A stretch of 43,091 nucleotides of DNA from contig NZ_JAANNB010000008.1 in the NCBI RefSeq assembly GCF_011603975.1, positions 1 through 43,091 of the forward strand. Reading direction: 5' to 3'. Of the stretch, positions 28,327-35,734 are shown piece by piece. The notes under the pieces are model-generated. The model saw nothing but the letters and a program-made list of their open reading frames with translations, searched no databases and had not been told where the DNA came from. Position 1 is the first letter of the stretch. Every line of letters starts with the position of its first letter. Made by a program: the position numbers and the translations under genes. This DNA is from Cellulomonas sp. IC4_254. Its GTDB lineage: Bacteria > Actinomycetota > Actinomycetes > Actinomycetales > Cellulomonadaceae.

Positions 28327-29178
28327 ATGACCCAACCGCAGCCGGGCCCTGCGCCCACACCTCCGCCCGTCTGCCCGCGGCACCCCGACCGCATCGCCTA
28401 CGTGCGGTGCCAGCGGTGCGGCCGGCCGACCTGCCCGGAGTGCCAGCGCCCGGCTGCGGTGGGCATCCAGTGCGTCGACTGCGTGCGTGAGGGGCAGCGC
28501 CAGCAGCGCCCCGCGCGGACCGCGTTCGGCGGCCGCGTGACCGGCGGCCGGCCGGTCGTCACGCTCACCCTCATCGGCCTGTGCGTGGTCAGCTACGTGC
28601 TCCAGCTCACGAGCGCCACCTGGACCCGGGACCTGGCGTTCGCGCCGTTCATCGGCGAGACCGAGCCGTGGCGATTCCTCACGGCCGCGTTCCTGCACTC
28701 CACGGGCAACATCGCGCACATCGCGTTCAACATGATCGCGCTGTGGTCGGTCGGCCCGTTCCTCGAGGCCTCGCTCGGTCGCTGGCGCTTCCTCGCGCTG
28801 TACCTGCTGAGCGCCATCGGGGGCTCCGTCATGGTGCTGCTGCCGGCCTCGCCCCTGGAGCTGTCCTGGGTGACCGGGGTCGTGGGTGCCTCGGGCGCCG
28901 TCTTCGGCCTGTTCGGGGCGGTGCTGGTCGTGCTGCGGCGCGTGGGGCGGTCCGCGGGCGGCATCGTCGCCGTCATCGCGATCAACGCCGTCCTGGGCTT
29001 CGTGCTCCCCGGCGTGGCCTGGCAGGCGCACCTCGGCGGCCTGGTCGTCGGCGCCGCGCTGGGCGCCGCCTTCGCGTACGCGCCGCGGGAGCGGCGCACG
29101 CTGGTCGCCGTCGGGTCCTGCGTGGCGGTCGCCGTGCTGCTCGTCGGGGCAGCCGTGGTGACCTACTCCGGGGTCTGA
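28327..29178 (+). CDS. Rhomboid family intramembrane serine protease with N-terminal zinc-binding domain
   Basis: A 283-aa protein. Residues 16-52 contain a B-box-like zinc finger (Cys 16, His 19, Cys 28, 31, 36, 39, 49 and 52). The rhomboid domain has six or so membrane helices; HSTGNIAHIAFNM is the helix-2 motif, GASGAVFGLFG carries the catalytic Ser 189, and AHLGGLVVG carries His 235. It cleaves transmembrane substrates inside the bilayer; the target is unknown. The ppiA-rhomboid-crgA order is common in actinobacteria. Confidence 0.93.
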   Translation: MTQPQPGPAPTPPPVCPRHPDRIAYVRCQRCGRPTCPECQRPAAVGIQCVDCVREGQRQQRPARTAFGGRVTGGRPVVTLTLIGLCVVSYVLQLTSATWTRDLAFAPFIGETEPWRFLTAAFLHSTGNIAHIAFNMIALWSVGPFLEASLGRWRFLALYLLSAIGGSVMVLLPASPLELSWVTGVVGASGAVFGLFGAVLVVLRRVGRSAGGIVAVIAINAVLGFVLPGVAWQAHLGGLVVGAALGAAFAYAPRERRTLVAVGSCVAVAVLLVGAAVVTYSGV

Positions 29179-29204
29179 GGCCGATCCCCAGCGTTGCTCA
29201 CAGG

Positions 29205-29234
29205 TGTGGAATTACACCGGTGTAGTTATCCACA
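29205..29234. promoter_or_regulatory. Inverted DnaA-box pair around a 12-bp palindrome
   Basis: TGTGGAATT at 29205-29213 (an inverted DnaA-box-like 9-mer), the palindrome TACACCGGTGTA at 29213-29224, then a perfect DnaA box TTATCCACA at 29226-29234. It lies in the convergent spacer between the rhomboid gene and crgA, about 14 kb from oriC. The rest of the 246-bp spacer shows no gene. Confidence 0.75.
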
Positions 29235-29424
29235 GGGTTGTGCACCGCTGGGGACACGGCGCCCGATCGCCCGGATCTTCCGCGAGATCATCGGGGGACG
29301 GGCTGGGGACAACCGGCGCCGACCTGGGGACGACGCGCCTGCGAGGCACGCGGGCCGGTGGTCCCGGGCACGGACGGGTGCCGGGCCGGGTGACGTCGAC
29401 GTCGACCCGGCCGCGGCGCTCCGG

Positions 29425-29673
29425 TCACTTCCAGCGGGTGGCCATCCCGAGCCCGACGAGCGCGAACGCGAAGCCGATCGCGAGGTTCCACGACCCGATG
29501 CCGGGGATCGGGAAGTCGAAGTTCGTCAGGTAGGTGACGACGATCCACAGCAGACCGGCGACGAGCAGGCCGCCCAGCACGGGCACGAACCACGGCGGGT
29601 TGACCGTGGGGCCGGCCGAGCGCTCGGCGGGCGCGGTGTAGTGCGACTTCTGCCGCGTCCTGGACTTGGGCAC
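29425..29673 (-). CDS. crgA: Cell division protein CrgA
   Basis: An 82-aa protein with two membrane helices (PPWFVPVLGGLLVAGLLWIV and LAIGFAFALVGLGMA) joined by a short loop (TNFDFPIPGIGSWN), ending in ATRWK. The N-terminus MPKSRTRQK and the NPPWFVP motif are diagnostic. CrgA links FtsZ, FtsI and wall synthesis enzymes at the septum in actinobacteria. ATG 29673 is preceded by AGGAGCATCCC. It is transcribed against the flow of its neighbours and lies beside the DUF881-sortase cluster. Confidence 0.96.
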   Translation of the reverse strand: MPKSRTRQKSHYTAPAERSAGPTVNPPWFVPVLGGLLVAGLLWIVVTYLTNFDFPIPGIGSWNLAIGFAFALVGLGMATRWK

Positions 29674-29761
29674 GGGATGCTCCTGACGTCGACCGTCTGG
29701 CTCGGCGGATCCGGACCGCGCCGCGCTGCGGACGCACGCACGGACCCGCGTGGACGTGGCC

Positions 29762-29767
29762 TAGCGT
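29762..29767 (+). promoter_or_regulatory. Putative -10 for the DUF881-sortase-pabA operon
   Basis: TAGCGT, 21 bp before the DUF881 ATG; no good -35 is seen at 17 bp. Confidence 0.35.
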
Positions 29768-29788
29768 AGTGGCGGAGAACCGAGGGGG

Positions 29789-30763
29789 ATGAGCGTGCCC
29801 GAGCAGCACCCAGAGCACCGGCCCCACGGGGCCCACGCGGCGCCGGCCGCGCCGGACGGCCCGGGCGCGCCCGCGGCACCCTCCTCCGCCGAGCCGTCCG
29901 CCCGGCTGCGCGCCGCCCGCGAGCACGCCCAGCACCGGATCCAGCGGCACCGCCGCGGCCGCGCGCTGCGCGGGACGCTGTCGATCGGCCTGGTGATGGC
30001 CCTCGCCGGCGCCCTGTTCACCGCGAACGCCCGGCTCGCCAGCGGCACCGACACCCGGCAGCCGCAGGACCTCGCCGGGCTGCAGTCCAACGAGGACGCC
30101 CGACGGGAGCGCCTGGCGGACCAGGTGGCCGCGCTGCGCTCCGAGGTGGACGCGCTGACCCAGGCCCAGACCGACACGGTCGGTCTGGAGTGGCAGTCCG
30201 CGGGGGAGGCGTTCGACATCGCCTCGGGCAAGGTCGCCGTCACCGGGACCGGGATCACGGTGAGCCTCGACGACGCCCCCGCCGACGGGCCGCGCGTCGC
30301 CGGCGCCGGCCCCGACGACCTCGTCGTGCACCAGCAGGACCTCCAGGCGGTCATCAACGCGCTGTGGGCCGGGGGAGCGGAGGCGATGGCCCTCATGGAC
30401 CAGCGCGTCATCTCCACCAGCGCGTTCCAGTGCATCGGCAACGTGCTGTCGCTCCAGGGTCGCCGGTACTCCCCGCCGTACGTCGTCACCGCCGTCGGGG
30501 ACCCCGAGGAGCTGCTCGACGCGCTCGCTGCCGACCCGGCCGTGCGCGCGTACCGGTCCTGGGTCGACGCCGTCGGGCTCGGTTACCAGGTCACCCGTCC
30601 GGACCAGGGCGTCCGGGTGCCCGCCTACGATGGCTCGGTCGACATGCGGTACGCGAGCGTGCCGGCCGGCACGGAGGTCCTCCCGGGTCTCGTCGCCGAC
30701 GAGAGCACCGCCACGAGCACCGGGACGAGCAGCGCCGCGCGCCAGGAGGACACCGAGCGATGA
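29789..30763 (+). CDS. DUF881 membrane protein
   Basis: A 324-aa protein. There is a Pro/Ala/His-rich cytoplasmic N-terminus, an Arg-rich stretch (HRIQRHRRGRALR), one membrane segment (about 63-82), then a short coiled coil (NEDARRERLADQVAALRSEVDALTQ, about 106-130). The extracellular DUF881 domain has VAVTGTGITVSLDDAP, DLVVHQQDLQAVINALWAGGAEAM and MDQRVISTSAFQCIGNVLSLQGRRYSPPYVV. This is the family found near crgA and division genes; function unclear. The ATG has GAGGGG upstream. It overlaps the sortase start (ATGA, 30760-30763). Confidence 0.9.
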   Translation: MSVPEQHPEHRPHGAHAAPAAPDGPGAPAAPSSAEPSARLRAAREHAQHRIQRHRRGRALRGTLSIGLVMALAGALFTANARLASGTDTRQPQDLAGLQSNEDARRERLADQVAALRSEVDALTQAQTDTVGLEWQSAGEAFDIASGKVAVTGTGITVSLDDAPADGPRVAGAGPDDLVVHQQDLQAVINALWAGGAEAMALMDQRVISTSAFQCIGNVLSLQGRRYSPPYVVTAVGDPEELLDALAADPAVRAYRSWVDAVGLGYQVTRPDQGVRVPAYDGSVDMRYASVPAGTEVLPGLVADESTATSTGTSSAARQEDTER

Positions 30764-31539
30764 GCGGGACCGAGGTGACCCGGACGCGGCGCCGGTCGCG
30801 CGACCGCGAGCCCGCCCGCGGCGGCGGTGCCGTGTTCGGCGCCGTCGGCGTGCTCGGCGAGCTGCTCATCACCGCCGGCGTGCTGCTCCTGGCGTTCCTC
30901 GCCTGGCAGCTCTGGTGGACCGACGTGGAGTCCAACCGCGAGCAGGCGCAGCTCGTCCAGGAGCAGGGCTGGGACGAGCCGCTGGCGCCGCTGGAGGAGC
31001 CCGACGGCCCGGCGATCGTCACCCCGCGGTACGACGAGCCGCCCGTGCTGGCCGAGCCCGACTACCTCACGACGTTCGCCTCGATGCGGGTCCCGCGCTG
31101 GGACGGCGAGCCCACCCGGACCATCACGCAGGGCACCGACCGGCCGAACGTGCTCAACCCGCTCGGCGTCGGGCACTACGAGGGCACCGCGATGCCCGGC
31201 GGCGTCGGGAACTTCGCGCTCGCCGCGCACCGCACCACGTACGGCAAGCCGTTCAACCGGATCGCGGAGCTCCAGGAGGGCGACCCGATCGTCGTCTGGA
31301 CCGCCGACACCTGGTACGTCTACCGCGTGACGTCGTCGCAGATCGTCATGCCCGACGACGTGCAGGTGATCGCGCCCGTGCCCGACCAGCCGGGCGTCGA
31401 GCCGACCGAGCGCGTCATCACCCTGACCACCTGCCACCCGATGTTCTCCGCGAGGGAGCGGTACATCGTGCACGGCGTCCTGGACTACTGGGCCCCCGTC
31501 TCCGAGGGCGTGCCCGCCGAGCTCGCGGAGGTCTCCTGA
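30760..31539 (+). CDS. Class E sortase
   Basis: A 259-aa membrane-anchored transpeptidase. It has an Arg-rich N-terminus, one membrane helix (about 25-52), a stalk, then the sortase beta-barrel from GHYEGTAMPGGVGNFALAAHR. The catalytic triad is His 157 (AAHRTTYGKPF), Cys 225 (LTTCHPMFSA) and Arg 234 (RERYIVHG). The Tyr in GKPF-type context and TLTTCxP fit class E, which prefers LAxTG-like signals. It attaches proteins to the wall; no LAxTG substrate is encoded in the window. It is coupled to DUF881 upstream and to the 53-aa peptide downstream by a 1-nt overlap (TGATG). Confidence 0.93.
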   Translation: MSGTEVTRTRRRSRDREPARGGGAVFGAVGVLGELLITAGVLLLAFLAWQLWWTDVESNREQAQLVQEQGWDEPLAPLEEPDGPAIVTPRYDEPPVLAEPDYLTTFASMRVPRWDGEPTRTITQGTDRPNVLNPLGVGHYEGTAMPGGVGNFALAAHRTTYGKPFNRIAELQEGDPIVVWTADTWYVYRVTSSQIVMPDDVQVIAPVPDQPGVEPTERVITLTTCHPMFSARERYIVHGVLDYWAPVSEGVPAELAEVS

Positions 31540-31700
31540 TGTACGGGTGGCTGTGGCGGCACCTGCCCGGGCCGGCCCTGGTGCGGGTCCTGATCCTGCT
31601 TGTCCTCGCCGTGGCCGTCCTGGCCGCGTGCTTCGTGTGGGTGTTCCCCTGGCTCGCCCCGTACATGCCGTTCAACGACACCACCGTGGGGGAGGGCTGA
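31539..31700 (+). CDS. 53-aa single-pass membrane peptide
   Basis: Starts at ATG 31539, sharing its A with the sortase stop. It begins MYGWLWRHLPGPALVRVL, has one membrane helix (about residues 15-40, LILLVLAVAVLAACFVWVFP) and ends WLAPYMPFNDTTVGEG. No known family is recalled with certainty; similar short proteins occur at this place in relatives. Overlap with the sortase and a 2-bp gap to pabA argue that it is translated. Confidence 0.8.
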   Translation: MYGWLWRHLPGPALVRVLILLVLAVAVLAACFVWVFPWLAPYMPFNDTTVGEG

Positions 31701-31702
31701 CG

Positions 31703-32326
31703 ATGAGCCGCATCCTGGTCGTCGACAACTACGACTCGTTCGTCTACACGATCGTCGGGTACCTGGACCAGCTCGGCGCCGAGACCGTCGTCGTGCGCAA
31801 CGACGCCGTGCCGCCGGTGTCCGAGCGGTCGGAGTTCGACGGGGTCCTCGTGTCGCCCGGCCCCGGCACGCCGTCCGAGGCGGGCGCGTCGATGCAGGTC
31901 ATCCGCGACTGCGCCGAGTCGGGCACGCCCATGCTCGGGGTCTGCCTCGGGCACCAGGCGCTCGGCGAGGTCTTCGGCGGCACCGTCACGCACGCGCCGG
32001 AGCTCATGCACGGCAAGACGAGCCTCGTGGCGCACGAGGGGCACGGCGTGTTCGAGGGGCTGCCGACGCCGTTCACCGCGACCCGGTACCACTCGCTGGC
32101 CGTCGTCGACGGCACCGTCCCCGACGAGCTCGAGGTCACCGCCCGCGCGAACGGGATCATCATGGGCCTGCAGCACCGCACGCTGCCCCTGCACGGGGTC
32201 CAGTTCCACCCGGAGAGCGTGCTGACCGAGGGTGGCCACCGGCTGTTGGCCAACTGGCTGGCCCTGACCGGCGAGCCGGACGCGGTCGCCCGCTCCGCGG
32301 ACCTGCACCCCCTGGTCCGGCCGTAG
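31703..32326 (+). CDS. pabA: Aminodeoxychorismate/anthranilate synthase glutamine amidotransferase
   Basis: A 207-aa class I glutamine amidotransferase. The opening VVDNYDSFVYTIVGYL and VLVSPGPGTPSEAG are diagnostic of PabA/TrpG; the catalytic triad is Cys 81 (GVCLGHQA), His 169 and Glu 171 (QFHPES). It supplies ammonia for p-aminobenzoate (folate) or anthranilate (Trp) synthesis; lacking a partner synthase nearby, the two cannot be separated. It is the last gene of the DUF881-sortase row and ends just before a palindromic repeat cluster. Confidence 0.94.
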   Translation: MSRILVVDNYDSFVYTIVGYLDQLGAETVVVRNDAVPPVSERSEFDGVLVSPGPGTPSEAGASMQVIRDCAESGTPMLGVCLGHQALGEVFGGTVTHAPELMHGKTSLVAHEGHGVFEGLPTPFTATRYHSLAVVDGTVPDELEVTARANGIIMGLQHRTLPLHGVQFHPESVLTEGGHRLLANWLALTGEPDAVARSADLHPLVRP

Positions 32327-32330
32327 CCGC

Positions 32331-32408
32331 CGCACCGAGTTCGGTGCTCACCGCCGAGTTCGGTGGCGGGACGCACCGAACTCGGCTCTGACCACCGAAC
32401 TCGGCGCG
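32331..32408. repeat. Palindromic repeat cluster, left copy
   Basis: Four copies of a CCGAGTTCGGTG-type 12-mer: two forward (core within 32333-32346; 32354-32365) and two reversed as CACCGAACTCGG (32374-32385; 32393-32404). Outer and inner pairs can fold into a nested hairpin. It ends 93 bp before the nuclease gene and starts 5 bp after the pabA stop, so it could also terminate pabA. Confidence 0.85.
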
Positions 32409-32500
32409 TCGACTCCTCCACAGGCGGTCGAGCGTGCGGATGCCGCCCGTTCTGGGGACCGCGGCGGCGCTCTCCGGGGCCGAGCGGGGAACGTGGGCGG

Positions 32501-33553
32501 ATGAACGATCCGCGCCGACCCGACCAGGACGATCGATCCGCTCACCTCCCCTCGACCCGGTCGAACGCATCAACCGGACCGTCGCCCTCCCGTCGTCGTC
32601 TCGACCTGCCGCCGGGACGGGCGTGGGTCCCGGTGGTCAGACCGGCCGTCCCCGACCTCGTGCACGCGTCCACGACGCCGCCCGAGGAGCTCCAGCGACG
32701 GGTGCGCCGGGGCGAGCTGGTGCGGGTCGGACGAGGGTCCTACGTCGTCCCGGTGGCGGGGCTCGAGCCGTGGGCGATCGACCAGCAGGTGCTCCTCAGC
32801 CGTGCCGCGGCGCTGCACCACCGACGCAGCGGGCCGCACTGGTTCAGCCATGCCACCGCCGCCGTGCTGTGGGGTTGTCCGCCCGGGACCGTGCCGCGGA
32901 CCGTGGACGTCACCGCTCCCGTGCGCCGCCGGACGACGCCCGGCGAGCGCGACGGTGCCGTACGGGAGCACTACTCGCCCGCGTCGGACGGCGACGTGTG
33001 CGATGTGCTCGCGCTGCCGACGACGTCACTGGAGCGCACGGCGGTGGACTGCGCGGCCGTGCTTCCCGGATCCGAGGGTCTCGCGGTCGCCGACTCCGCC
33101 CTGCGCGCGGGAGCCGACCCGGCCGAGCTGGACCGGGTCCTGGGACGACGGGCGGGCCGTCCCGGGGTCCGGCGAGCGCGCGCGGTGCTCGGGATGGCCG
33201 ACCCGCGGGCCGAGTCGGTGGGCGAGTCCCGGCTCCGCTGGCTCCTGCGCACATCGGGGCTGCCGGGTCCCGAGCTGCAGGTGCCCGTGCGGACTGCCGC
33301 GGGGTGGCGGTGGCTCGACCTCGGCTGGCCGGACGAGCGCGTGGCCGTCGAGTTCGACGGGAGGCTGAAGTACGGCCGGGACGGGCGAGAGGCGGCGGAC
33401 GCGATCTTCGCCGAGAAGCGCCGGCAGGACGCCATCGAGGACGAGGGCTGGACGGTGGTCAGGGTGACGTGGCGGGACCTCGACCGCCCCGCCGAGACCG
33501 TCGCGCGGATCCGTCGGGCCCTGCGTGCCGCCGGTCGTCGACGACGACGCTGA
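32501..33553 (+). CDS. AbiEi-like winged-helix / DUF559-like PD-(D/E)XK nuclease fusion
   Basis: A 350-aa protein. The N-terminus (about 1-40) is disordered and Arg/Pro/Ser-rich. Residues 60-90 resemble the AbiEi-antitoxin winged helix (RRGELVRVGRGSYVVP). The middle has ATAAVLWGCPPGTVPRTVDV and SLERTAVDCAAVLP, usual for actinobacterial AbiEi-like proteins. The C-terminus is a VSR/DUF559-like endonuclease fold with Asp 273 (LDLGWPD), Glu 284-x-Asp 286 and Lys 290 (VEFDGRLKYG), then AEKRRQDAIEDEGWTVVRVTW. ATG 32501 is chosen over the open frame upstream, which runs into repeats. No partner toxin (AbiEii) is adjacent. It lies between two repeat clusters and separates pabA from pknB, which suggests insertion. 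Confidence 0.85.
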   Translation: MNDPRRPDQDDRSAHLPSTRSNASTGPSPSRRRLDLPPGRAWVPVVRPAVPDLVHASTTPPEELQRRVRRGELVRVGRGSYVVPVAGLEPWAIDQQVLLSRAAALHHRRSGPHWFSHATAAVLWGCPPGTVPRTVDVTAPVRRRTTPGERDGAVREHYSPASDGDVCDVLALPTTSLERTAVDCAAVLPGSEGLAVADSALRAGADPAELDRVLGRRAGRPGVRRARAVLGMADPRAESVGESRLRWLLRTSGLPGPELQVPVRTAAGWRWLDLGWPDERVAVEFDGRLKYGRDGREAADAIFAEKRRQDAIEDEGWTVVRVTWRDLDRPAETVARIRRALRAAGRRRRR

Positions 33554-33566
33554 CCGGGTCGCGGCG

Positions 33567-33635
33567 CCGGTTCGGTGCGTACAGCCGAGTTCGGTGCCTA
33601 CAGCCACCGAACTCGGCCCGAGGCACCGAACCCGA
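33567..33635. repeat. Palindromic repeat cluster, right copy
   Basis: The same four-part layout as the left cluster: forward CCGGTTCGGTG (33567-33577, degenerate) and CCGAGTTCGGTG (33585-33596), then reversed CACCGAACTCGG (33605-33616) and a degenerate CACCGAACCCGA (33624-33635). It starts 13 bp after the nuclease stop. Confidence 0.85.
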
Positions 33636-33683
33636 GAGCGCTCGGCGGCGGCGTACGGGAAGCCGGCGGCTCGGGGACGGGAA

Positions 33684-33716
33684 CGGGCCCCGCCCCCCGG
33701 GAGGGGACGGGGCCCG
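33684..33716. terminator. Terminator between nuclease gene and pknB
   Basis: CGGGCCCCG (33684-33692) pairs with CGGGGCCCG (33708-33716), extended inward by CCCC/GGGG with one bulge. It is 18 bp beyond the pknB stop and usable from both sides. Confidence 0.7.
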
Positions 33717-33733
33717 CGCGGGCTGGCGGCGGG

Positions 33734-35734
33734 TCAGTCGCCGCCGTTGCCGTTGCCGTTCCCGTTGCCCTCGTTGCCGCCCGTCGGGTTGGGGCCCGAG
33801 GACAGGGTCAGGGTCACGGTGCTGCCGATGGGGACGGTCTGACCGACGCGCGGGTCGGACGAGATGACCGTGCCGGCCGGCTGGCTGGACGGGTCGTCCG
33901 AGGACACCGCGTCGACGACGAGCCCGAGGCCCTGGAGCTGGGCGGTGGCGTCCGCCTCGCTCTTGCCCACGATGTCGTTCGGGATGGTCACCGTGGTCGG
34001 CGCCTTGGCGACCGTCAGCGTCACCTGGGTGCCCTGCGGCACGACGCCGGGGGAACGATCCTGCCGGATCACGATCCCCGGGGCGACGTCCGCGCTCTCC
34101 TCCTGCACGACGTTCGACGTGAGCTTGAGGTCGTTGAGCGCCTTCACGGCGGCGTCCTGGGGCTGGCCGGCCAGGTCGGGGAGCGACACCAGTCCGGAGG
34201 AGATCACCAGCGCGACGGGGGTGCCCTCGGCGACGGACTGGGCCCCGGCCGGGTCGGTCCGCAGGACACGACCCTCCGGCTGGGTCGCGTCGTCCTCCTC
34301 GGTCACCGTGGACACGGTCAACCCGGCGGCCTCGAGCTGCGACCGCGCCTGGTCCTGGGTGAGCCCGGACACGTCCGGCACGGTGACGGCGTTCGGCCCG
34401 GTGGACACCCACATCGTGACCGTGGAGCCGTCCTCGGCCTCCTCGCCGCCGGCGGGGTCGGTGCGCGTGACGGAGCCTTCGGGGACGTCCGGACTGGCCT
34501 CCGCCTGCCGGGACACCTCGAAGCCCTTGTCGGTCAGGGCGGCCGAGGCGTCCGCCTCCGCCTGCCCCACCACGCTGGGCACGGTGACCATCTCCACGGG
34601 GGGTGTGGTGTCCCGCATCAGCAGCCAGATGATGCCGCCGACCGCGAGGGCCGCGATCACGCTCAGCGTGATCCAGAGCCACCGCTTGGACTTCTGCTCC
34701 TCCTCGGGCTCCTCGTCGGTCTGCGCGGGCAGCACGGAGGTGCCGGGGCCGGTCGGCGCCCACGCGGGCGCGTCGCCGGGCATGACCTGGGTCGCGGCGG
34801 CGTCGGGGGCGAGCACCTGGGTCGCGGCGCCGGCGCCGAGCGCGGCGGCGGCGACGGCAGGGGCCGACACGGCACCGCCGCGGGCGGCGGCCTCGAGGTC
34901 GGCGCGGAACTCGGCGGCGGAGGAGTAGCGGGCGTCCCGCTCCTTCGCCAGCGCCTTCGCGGTGATCCGGTCGAGCACCTCGGGCACGTCGGAGGCGACC
35001 GAGGACGGCGCCGGGGCGATCTCGCGGACGTGCTGGTAGGCGACGGCCACGGGGGAGTCGCCGATGAACGGCGGCCGGCCGGTGAGCAGCTCGAACAGCA
35101 GGCAGCCGGCGGAGTACAGGTCGGAGCGGGCGTCGACGGTCTCGCCGCGGGCCTGCTCGGGCGACAGGTACTGCGCGGTGCCGATGACGGCCTGGGTCTG
35201 CGTCATGGTGGCCGCGGAGTCGGCGACGGCGCGCGCGATGCCGAAGTCCATGACCTTGACCGCGCCCGTGGGGGTCAGCATGACGTTCGCCGGCTTGATG
35301 TCGCGGTGCACGATGCCCGCGTGGTGGGAGTACTCGAGCGCCGACAGCACGCCGGCGGTGATCTCGATGGCCTCCTCGATCGGCACGGCCTGGCCGTCGC
35401 GGAGGATGTCGCGGACCGTGTGGCCCTCGACGTACTCCATGACGATGAACGGCACGTGCGCGGTCGCGCCGGTCGGCTCGGTGTAGACGTCCTCGCCGGT
35501 GTCGTACACGGCGACGATCGACGGGTGGTTGAGGCCCGCCGCGGCCTGCGCCTCGCGGCGGAACCGCGCCTGGAACGACGGGTCGCGCGCGAGGTCGGAG
35601 CGCAGGATCTTGATCGCCACGGTGCGCCCGAGGCGCGTGTCGTGCCCGATGTGCACCTCGGCCATGCCACCACGGCCGATGAGCTCACCGACCTCGTACC
35701 GTCCGGCGAGGATCCGGGATCCGTCGTCCACCAC
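33734..35734 (-). CDS. pknB: Serine/threonine protein kinase PknB with four PASTA domains
   Basis: A 666-aa membrane kinase. The kinase domain is about 13-275: glycine loop GRGGMAEV, Lys 42, HRD 143-145, DFG Asp 163, activation loop with TMTQTQAVIGTAQYLSPEQ. There is a juxtamembrane Ala/Pro linker, a membrane helix about 351-374, then four extracellular PASTA domains (about 384-650), which sense muropeptides or lipid II. The tail is Gly/Asn-rich (GNGNGNGNGGD). GTG 35734 shares a base with the pknA stop (TAGTG); a second GTG follows at once. It regulates wall growth by phosphorylating envelope and FHA proteins. Confidence 0.97.
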   Translation of the reverse strand: MVDDGSRILAGRYEVGELIGRGGMAEVHIGHDTRLGRTVAIKILRSDLARDPSFQARFRREAQAAAGLNHPSIVAVYDTGEDVYTEPTGATAHVPFIVMEYVEGHTVRDILRDGQAVPIEEAIEITAGVLSALEYSHHAGIVHRDIKPANVMLTPTGAVKVMDFGIARAVADSAATMTQTQAVIGTAQYLSPEQARGETVDARSDLYSAGCLLFELLTGRPPFIGDSPVAVAYQHVREIAPAPSSVASDVPEVLDRITAKALAKERDARYSSAAEFRADLEAAARGGAVSAPAVAAAALGAGAATQVLAPDAAATQVMPGDAPAWAPTGPGTSVLPAQTDEEPEEEQKSKRWLWITLSVIAALAVGGIIWLLMRDTTPPVEMVTVPSVVGQAEADASAALTDKGFEVSRQAEASPDVPEGSVTRTDPAGGEEAEDGSTVTMWVSTGPNAVTVPDVSGLTQDQARSQLEAAGLTVSTVTEEDDATQPEGRVLRTDPAGAQSVAEGTPVALVISSGLVSLPDLAGQPQDAAVKALNDLKLTSNVVQEESADVAPGIVIRQDRSPGVVPQGTQVTLTVAKAPTTVTIPNDIVGKSEADATAQLQGLGLVVDAVSSDDPSSQPAGTVISSDPRVGQTVPIGSTVTLTLSSGPNPTGGNEGNGNGNGNGGD

